This document shows, one piece after another, positions 12,668-15,021 of a stretch of DNA of 15,021 bases; positions within the stretch are counted from its first letter, which is position 1; each line of letters starts with the position of its first letter. The translations under genes were made by a program, and so were the position numbers. Under the pieces are notes generated by a model. That model did not search any database. It was not told where the DNA came from and saw only the letters and a program-made list of their open reading frames with translations. Source of the DNA: Solirubrobacteraceae bacterium (GTDB lineage Bacteria > Actinomycetota > Thermoleophilia > Solirubrobacterales > Solirubrobacteraceae); contig JASHQV010000261.1 in the NCBI GenBank assembly GCA_030038955.1, positions 1 to 15,021 of the forward strand, written 5' to 3'.

Positions 12668-15021
12668 ATGACGACCGACACCGAAGCACGAGCAGCGCCG
12701 CTGTCCACAGACGAGCTGCGGACGCTCGACATGTGGTGGCGCGCCGCCAACTACCTGTCCGTCGGACAGATCTACCTGCTGGACAACCCGCTGCTGCGAC
12801 AGTCCCTGCGGCCGGAGCACGTAAAGCCGCGGCTGCTCGGTCACTGGGGCACGACCCCGGGCCTCAACTTCGTCTACGCCCACATGAACCGCGCGATCAA
12901 GCGCCGTCAGATCAGCGCGATCTACGTGACCGGCCCCGGCCACGGCGGGCCTGGACTGGTCGCGAGCGCCTACCTCGACGGCACCTACAGCGAGGTCTAC
13001 GCGCATATCGGACGGGACGAGCAGGGCCTGCGGCGACTGTTCCGGCAGTTCTCGTTTCCCGGCGGCATCCCGAGCCACGTCGCGCCCGAGACGCCCGGCT
13101 CGATCCACGAGGGCGGCGAGCTCGGCTACTCGCTGCTGCACGCCTACGGCGCGGTGCTCGACAACCCCGACCTGCTGGCGCTGTGCGTGGTCGGCGACGG
13201 CGAGGCGGAGACGGGACCGTTGGCGACGAGCTGGCACTCGAACAAGTTCCTCAATCCGGCGCGCGACGGCGCCGTCTTGCCGATCCTGCACCTGAACGGC
13301 TACAAGATCGCGAACCCGACGGTGCTGGCGCGGATTCCCGAGGCGGAGCTGCGCTCGCTGCTCGAGGGCTACGGCTACGCGCCGCGGTTCGTCGCGGGTG
13401 CCGAGCCCGAGGCGATGCACCAGCTGATGGCGGCCACGCTCGACGAGGTGCTCGACGAGATCGAGCAGATCCAGCAGCGCGTCCGCGCGCGCGGGCAGTC
13501 CGCCCAGGCGAGCGTGCAGGGCGCCTCCACCGATGCCGCCGCCGAGCGGCCGACGTGGCCGATGATCGTGCTGCGCACCCCCAAGGGCTGGACCGGGCCC
13601 AAGCTGGTCGACGGGTTGCCGGCCGAAGGCTCGTGGCGAGCGCACCAGGTGCCCTTGGCCGAGGTCCGCTCGAACCCCGAGCACCTCGCGCAGCTCGAGC
13701 AGTGGCTGCGCTCCTACCGCCCCGACGAGCTGTTCGACAGCGCCGGCGCGGTCCGGCCGGAGATCGCCGCGCTGGCGCCCGACGGCGAGGCACGGATGAG
13801 CGCCAACCCACACGCCAACGGCGGCCTGCTGACGCGCGAGCTCGATCTTCCCGACTTCCGCGACTACGCCGTCGAGGTCCCCGCCCCCGCCGCCAGCTCG
13901 AGCGAGGCGACGCGCGTGCTGGGGACGTGGCTGCGCGACGTCGTCGCCGCGAACCGCGATCGCTTCCGGATCGTCGGCCCCGACGAGACCGCGTCGAACC
14001 GCCTGCAGGCGGTGTTCGAGGCGGCGCCACGCGTTTGGGAGGCCGAGCGGCTCGCCACCGACGAGCATCTCGCGCCCGACGGCCGGATCATGGAGGTGCT
14101 CTCCGAGCACGCCTGTCAGGGGTGGCTCGAGGGCTACCTGCTGACCGGTCGCCACGGCCTGTTCAACTGCTACGAGGCGTTCATCCACATCATCGACGCG
14201 ATGTTCAACCAGCACGCCAAGTGGCTCAAGGTCACCCGCGAGATCCCCTGGCGACGGCCGATCCCATCTCTCAACTACCTGCTCTCGAGCCACGTCTGGC
14301 GCCAGGACCACAACGGCTTCTCGCACCAGGATCCGGGGTTCATCGACCACGTCGTCAACAAGAAGGCGGAGATCATCCGCGTCTACCTGCCGCCCGACGC
14401 CAACTGCCTGCTGTCGGTCGCCGACCACTGCCTGCGCTCGCGCAACTACGTCAACGTGATCGTCGCGGGCAAGCAGCCGGCGCTCGACTACCTGACGATC
14501 GACGACGCGATCGCGCACTGCACGCGCGGGATCGGGATCTGGGAGTGGGCCTCGAACGACGCGGGCCAAGAGCCCGACGTGGTGCTCGCCTGTGCCGGCG
14601 ACGTCCCCACGCTGGAGGTGCTGTCAGCGACCGCGATCCTCCGCGAGCGCCTGCCCGATCTGAAGGTCCGCGTCGTCAACGTCGTCGACCTGATGCGGCT
14701 GCAGCCCGACAGCGAGCACCCCCACGGTCTCTCGGACGCACAGTTCGACGCGCTGTTCACGAGCTCGCGGCCGGTGATCTTCGCCTACCACGGCTACCCC
14801 TGGCTGATCCACCGCCTCACCTACCGCCGCAGCAACCATCACAACCTGCACGTGCGCGGCTACAAGGAGGAGGGCACGACGACGACGCCGTTCGACATGG
14901 TGATGCTCAACGACCTCGACCGCTTCCATCTGGTGATGGACGTGATCGACCGCGTGCCCGGGCTCGGCGAGACGGCCGCACATCTGCGCCAGGAGATGGA
15001 CGACGAGCGGCTCCGTCATCG
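12668..15021 (+). CDS. xfp: Xylulose-5-phosphate/fructose-6-phosphate phosphoketolase, 3' end outside window
   Basis: Thiamine-diphosphate enzyme that splits xylulose 5-phosphate or fructose 6-phosphate with phosphate into acetyl phosphate plus glyceraldehyde 3-phosphate or erythrose 4-phosphate (phosphoketolase shunt). 784 codons are present and the frame runs off the edge; family members are about 790-830 aa, so only a short tail is missing. Diagnostic motifs in order: LLGHWGTTPGLNF (56-68, His59), YVTGPGHGGPGL (86-97, His92), SIHEGGELGYSL (145-156), cofactor motif GDGEAETGP (176-184), HLNGYKIANPT (208-218), LSEHACQGWLEGY (478-490, with the catalytic-type Glu480), and SHVWRQDHNGFSHQDPGF (541-558, His548, Asn549, His553). 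All expected active-site residues I can check are present. ATG 12668 has no Shine-Dalgarno. No acetate kinase gene is seen, but it could lie beyond the edge. Confidence 0.97.
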   Translation, partial: MTTDTEARAAPLSTDELRTLDMWWRAANYLSVGQIYLLDNPLLRQSLRPEHVKPRLLGHWGTTPGLNFVYAHMNRAIKRRQISAIYVTGPGHGGPGLVASAYLDGTYSEVYAHIGRDEQGLRRLFRQFSFPGGIPSHVAPETPGSIHEGGELGYSLLHAYGAVLDNPDLLALCVVGDGEAETGPLATSWHSNKFLNPARDGAVLPILHLNGYKIANPTVLARIPEAELRSLLEGYGYAPRFVAGAEPEAMHQLMAATLDEVLDEIEQIQQRVRARGQSAQASVQGASTDAAAERPTWPMIVLRTPKGWTGPKLVDGLPAEGSWRAHQVPLAEVRSNPEHLAQLEQWLRSYRPDELFDSAGAVRPEIAALAPDGEARMSANPHANGGLLTRELDLPDFRDYAVEVPAPAASSSEATRVLGTWLRDVVAANRDRFRIVGPDETASNRLQAVFEAAPRVWEAERLATDEHLAPDGRIMEVLSEHACQGWLEGYLLTGRHGLFNCYEAFIHIIDAMFNQHAKWLKVTREIPWRRPIPSLNYLLSSHVWRQDHNGFSHQDPGFIDHVVNKKAEIIRVYLPPDANCLLSVADHCLRSRNYVNVIVAGKQPALDYLTIDDAIAHCTRGIGIWEWASNDAGQEPDVVLACAGDVPTLEVLSATAILRERLPDLKVRVVNVVDLMRLQPDSEHPHGLSDAQFDALFTSSRPVIFAYHGYPWLIHRLTYRRSNHHNLHVRGYKEEGTTTTPFDMVMLNDLDRFHLVMDVIDRVPGLGETAAHLRQEMDDERLRH

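Noticed and set aside
12632..14569. A 645-codon open frame antisense to the phosphoketolase gene
   Set aside because: It lies opposite a highly conserved xfp gene with all motifs present; its product is an Arg/Val/Asp-rich, low-complexity sequence typical of the complement of high-GC coding DNA.

Overview
The window is GC-rich bacterial DNA (clearly above 60% G+C by eye), dense with GATC/CGATCG and using mostly G- or C-ending codons. Gene content (DrrAB-type exporter, AlkZ-like glycosylase, DoxD-like protein, YoaK/DUF1275, BKACE/DUF849, FMN-binding PNPOx-like protein, phosphoketolase), several starts with no Shine-Dalgarno and a -10-like box just upstream, and Ser/Gly nonapeptide repeats all suggest a soil actinobacterium. 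A Thermoleophilia/Solirubrobacterales-like lineage is possible, but that is inference. It reads as ordinary chromosome with patches of decay and repeat expansion. No CRISPR array, prophage, insertion sequence, rRNA or intact tRNA was seen.

Left part (1-4491). A minus-strand ABC exporter operon (ATPase then permease, ATGA overlap) is divergent from a TetR-family regulator; a 15-bp palindrome in the short gap is the probable operator. After a strong hairpin terminator comes an AlkZ/YcaQ-superfamily winged-helix protein with a QAQ motif, the signature of the AlkZ-like DNA glycosylases, some of which protect producers of DNA-alkylating antibiotics. Drug exporter, repressor and putative glycosylase together look like a defence island against DNA-damaging small molecules. 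The glycosylase gene overlaps, tail to tail, a HicB-like antitoxin gene with no HicA beside it; a frameshifted gene remnant lies upstream of the antitoxin gene.

Middle part (4492-9464). A membrane-anchored, probably propeller-like extracytoplasmic protein is divergent from a YtrA-type GntR regulator, and the two predicted promoters share almost the same -10 bases. A gene-poor stretch with tandem duplications, a (GCT)8 microsatellite and a strong hairpin follows. Then come a DoxD/DoxX-family membrane protein with its own palindrome, a divergent Met-rich secreted membrane-anchored protein, and a minus-strand exported protein of unknown function.

Right part (9465-15021). A short BKACE-family enzyme, a 27-bp minisatellite that encodes Ser/Gly nonapeptide repeats on the minus strand and carries two in-frame amber codons, a YoaK-family membrane protein, a repeat-bearing non-coding stretch, a PNPOx-like FMN protein, and a nearly complete phosphoketolase gene (xfp) cut by the window edge. 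xfp is the metabolic anchor: it cleaves xylulose 5-phosphate or fructose 6-phosphate to acetyl phosphate.

I found no certain new system. The best leads are the exporter plus AlkZ-like locus, the Ser/Gly repeat gene with duplicated stop codons, and the overlapped GntR/membrane-protein promoter.
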